Origin: an uncultured Mesorhizobium sp.
GTDB taxonomy: Bacteria; Pseudomonadota; Alphaproteobacteria; Rhizobiales; Rhizobiaceae
Length of the DNA: 6,269 bases
Direction: 5' to 3'
NCBI GenBank assembly: GCA_950071955.1
Contig: CATMOC010000233.1
Location: forward strand, 1 to 6,269
Shown here: positions 5,527-6,269 of the stretch, piece after piece
Layout of the letters: every line of letters starts with the position of its first letter
How positions within the stretch are numbered: position 1 is the stretch's first letter
The notes under the pieces: generated by a model
Database searches by the model: none
The model's input: only the letters and a program-made list of their open reading frames with translations
Told to the model about the DNA's origin: nothing
Translations under genes and position numbers: made by a program

Positions 5527-6269
5527 TCAAGCCTCCGCCATCGCCCTCGTGGGGCTGAGATAGGCGCCCTGCGCGGCAAGATTACGCCTCAGTTCGGAAA
5601 TGGGAACCTCGGCAGGCTCGATTCCGCGGTTGGCAGCGATCGCGGCGGCGATACCGGCCGCGTGGCCGGTCAGCCAGCACTGCGGGATCTCGCGCATGAA
5701 GGAATGGCTGGTCGCGTCGCAGGACAGGTGCCGTCCCGGCGCCAGCAGCCCGCCGATGTCGGCGGGGACGATGCTGAAATAGGGCACCGATATGTTGGCG
5801 AATTTCGGCGACAGCGGCGGCGACACGCCGATCTCGTCGGGGGCGGTGCGACCGTCCCACATCTCGCGCGTCAGCTTGCCCCTGCCCACGAGCCGGCGGC
5901 CGTGGCGCACGCCAAGCTGGGGCGCGGAGACCATCAGATAGGCGTCCGAGAAGCCGGGGGCGTGCTCGCGGTAGAAGGCGAGGTGCCGGATCATGAGCTG
6001 GTGGCTCTTGATCTCGACCTCGGACAGATCCTCGACCTTCAGCGCCGAATAGCCCGACAGGCGCGGCCCCATGAAAACGGCGACGTCGTTGCGCCAGGAC
6101 ACAACCGGCCGTTCGAAGAAGCGCATCGCCTCGCGGCCGCGTGCCATGAACTGCGAATACTGCTCGGGCGTCTCGGCGCGGAAACGCAGGAAGGCGTCCA
6201 TGTCGACGCCGGCCAACATCCAGGCGGTGTTCATGCAGCCGTGGATGTCGCGCTGGTCGACTTCGGTAA
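5527..6269 (-). CDS. FAD-dependent oxidoreductase (FAD_oxidored family), C-terminal part
   Basis: The frame stays open to the right edge of the window, so the gene starts outside it. The visible 246 residues are the C-terminal part. The internal methionine at 6234 is not the start, because coding-like sequence (TEVDQRDIHGC) continues before it. Family marks are LGVRHGRRLVGRGKLT (about 5937-5872), equivalent to the GVR-x-x-RR-x-x-G block, and LLAPGRHLSCDATSHSFMRE (about 5745-5686), equivalent to the L-x-AGR-x-x-S block. The closing WLTGHAAGIAAAIA (about 5677-5636) contributes to FAD binding. These match FAD_oxidored enzymes, flavoproteins of mostly unknown substrate that often sit in catabolic operons. 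The N-terminal GxGxxG dinucleotide motif would lie outside the window. It is the first visible gene of the leftward operon and ends 104 nt before the binding protein, so oxidation of the imported compound is a plausible role. Confidence 0.85.
   Translation of the reverse strand, partial: TEVDQRDIHGCMNTAWMLAGVDMDAFLRFRAETPEQYSQFMARGREAMRFFERPVVSWRNDVAVFMGPRLSGYSALKVEDLSEVEIKSHQLMIRHLAFYREHAPGFSDAYLMVSAPQLGVRHGRRLVGRGKLTREMWDGRTAPDEIGVSPPLSPKFANISVPYFSIVPADIGGLLAPGRHLSCDATSHSFMREIPQCWLTGHAAGIAAAIAANRGIEPAEVPISELRRNLAAQGAYLSPTRAMAEA

Noticed and set aside
5423..5530. Longer start for the binding protein (36 extra codons)
   Set aside because: It would put a charged stretch before a clear Sec signal peptide, while the ATG at 5422 has a good ribosome site.

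Overview
This is a high-GC window from a bacterium. Codon use, the NitT/TauT-type uptake operon and the FNR/FixK-type promoter all suggest an alphaproteobacterium, probably of the rhizobial order (Hyphomicrobiales). The genus cannot be fixed from the sequence alone. I see no tRNA, rRNA, insertion sequence, CRISPR array or phage gene.

The left part (about 1-1603, + strand) is a stress-response block. It opens with the last 24 codons of a gene whose C-terminus looks like a universal stress protein, closed by a good intrinsic terminator (135-165). A promoter region follows with a perfect FNR/FixK-type palindrome, TTGAT-CCGC-ATCAA (235-248), placed correctly relative to a -10-like hexamer (270-275) for a class II activated promoter. 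About 190 nt of leader downstream has strong local hairpins, one of which covers the Shine-Dalgarno sequence of a small heat-shock protein gene (Hsp20, 472-1005). A pyridoxamine-phosphate-oxidase-like flavin-barrel protein (1085-1603) follows, probably on the same transcript. The simplest reading is a low-oxygen or redox-induced stress operon, possibly with a second, temperature-sensitive control on Hsp20 translation.

The right part (1624-6269, - strand) reads leftward and looks like one catabolic and uptake operon. In transcription order it holds a FAD-dependent oxidoreductase (C-terminal 246 residues visible, cut by the window edge), a periplasmic substrate-binding protein of the NMT1/SsuA/TauA type with a Sec signal peptide, its ABC ATPase, its permease, and a short-chain dehydrogenase. 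ATPase and permease overlap by ATGA. An 11-bp intercistronic hairpin lies between the binding-protein and ATPase genes. The ABC transporter probably imports a small organic molecule that the two redox enzymes then process. The substrate cannot be deduced here. The permease is unusually long for its family, with two extra N-terminal helices and an insertion.

The two blocks converge and are separated by only 20 nt (1604-1623), where a short imperfect hairpin overlaps both stop codons. I found no clearly new system. The points most worth following up are the combined FNR-type and RNA-structure control of hsp20, and the uncharacterised transporter/oxidoreductase/SDR operon.
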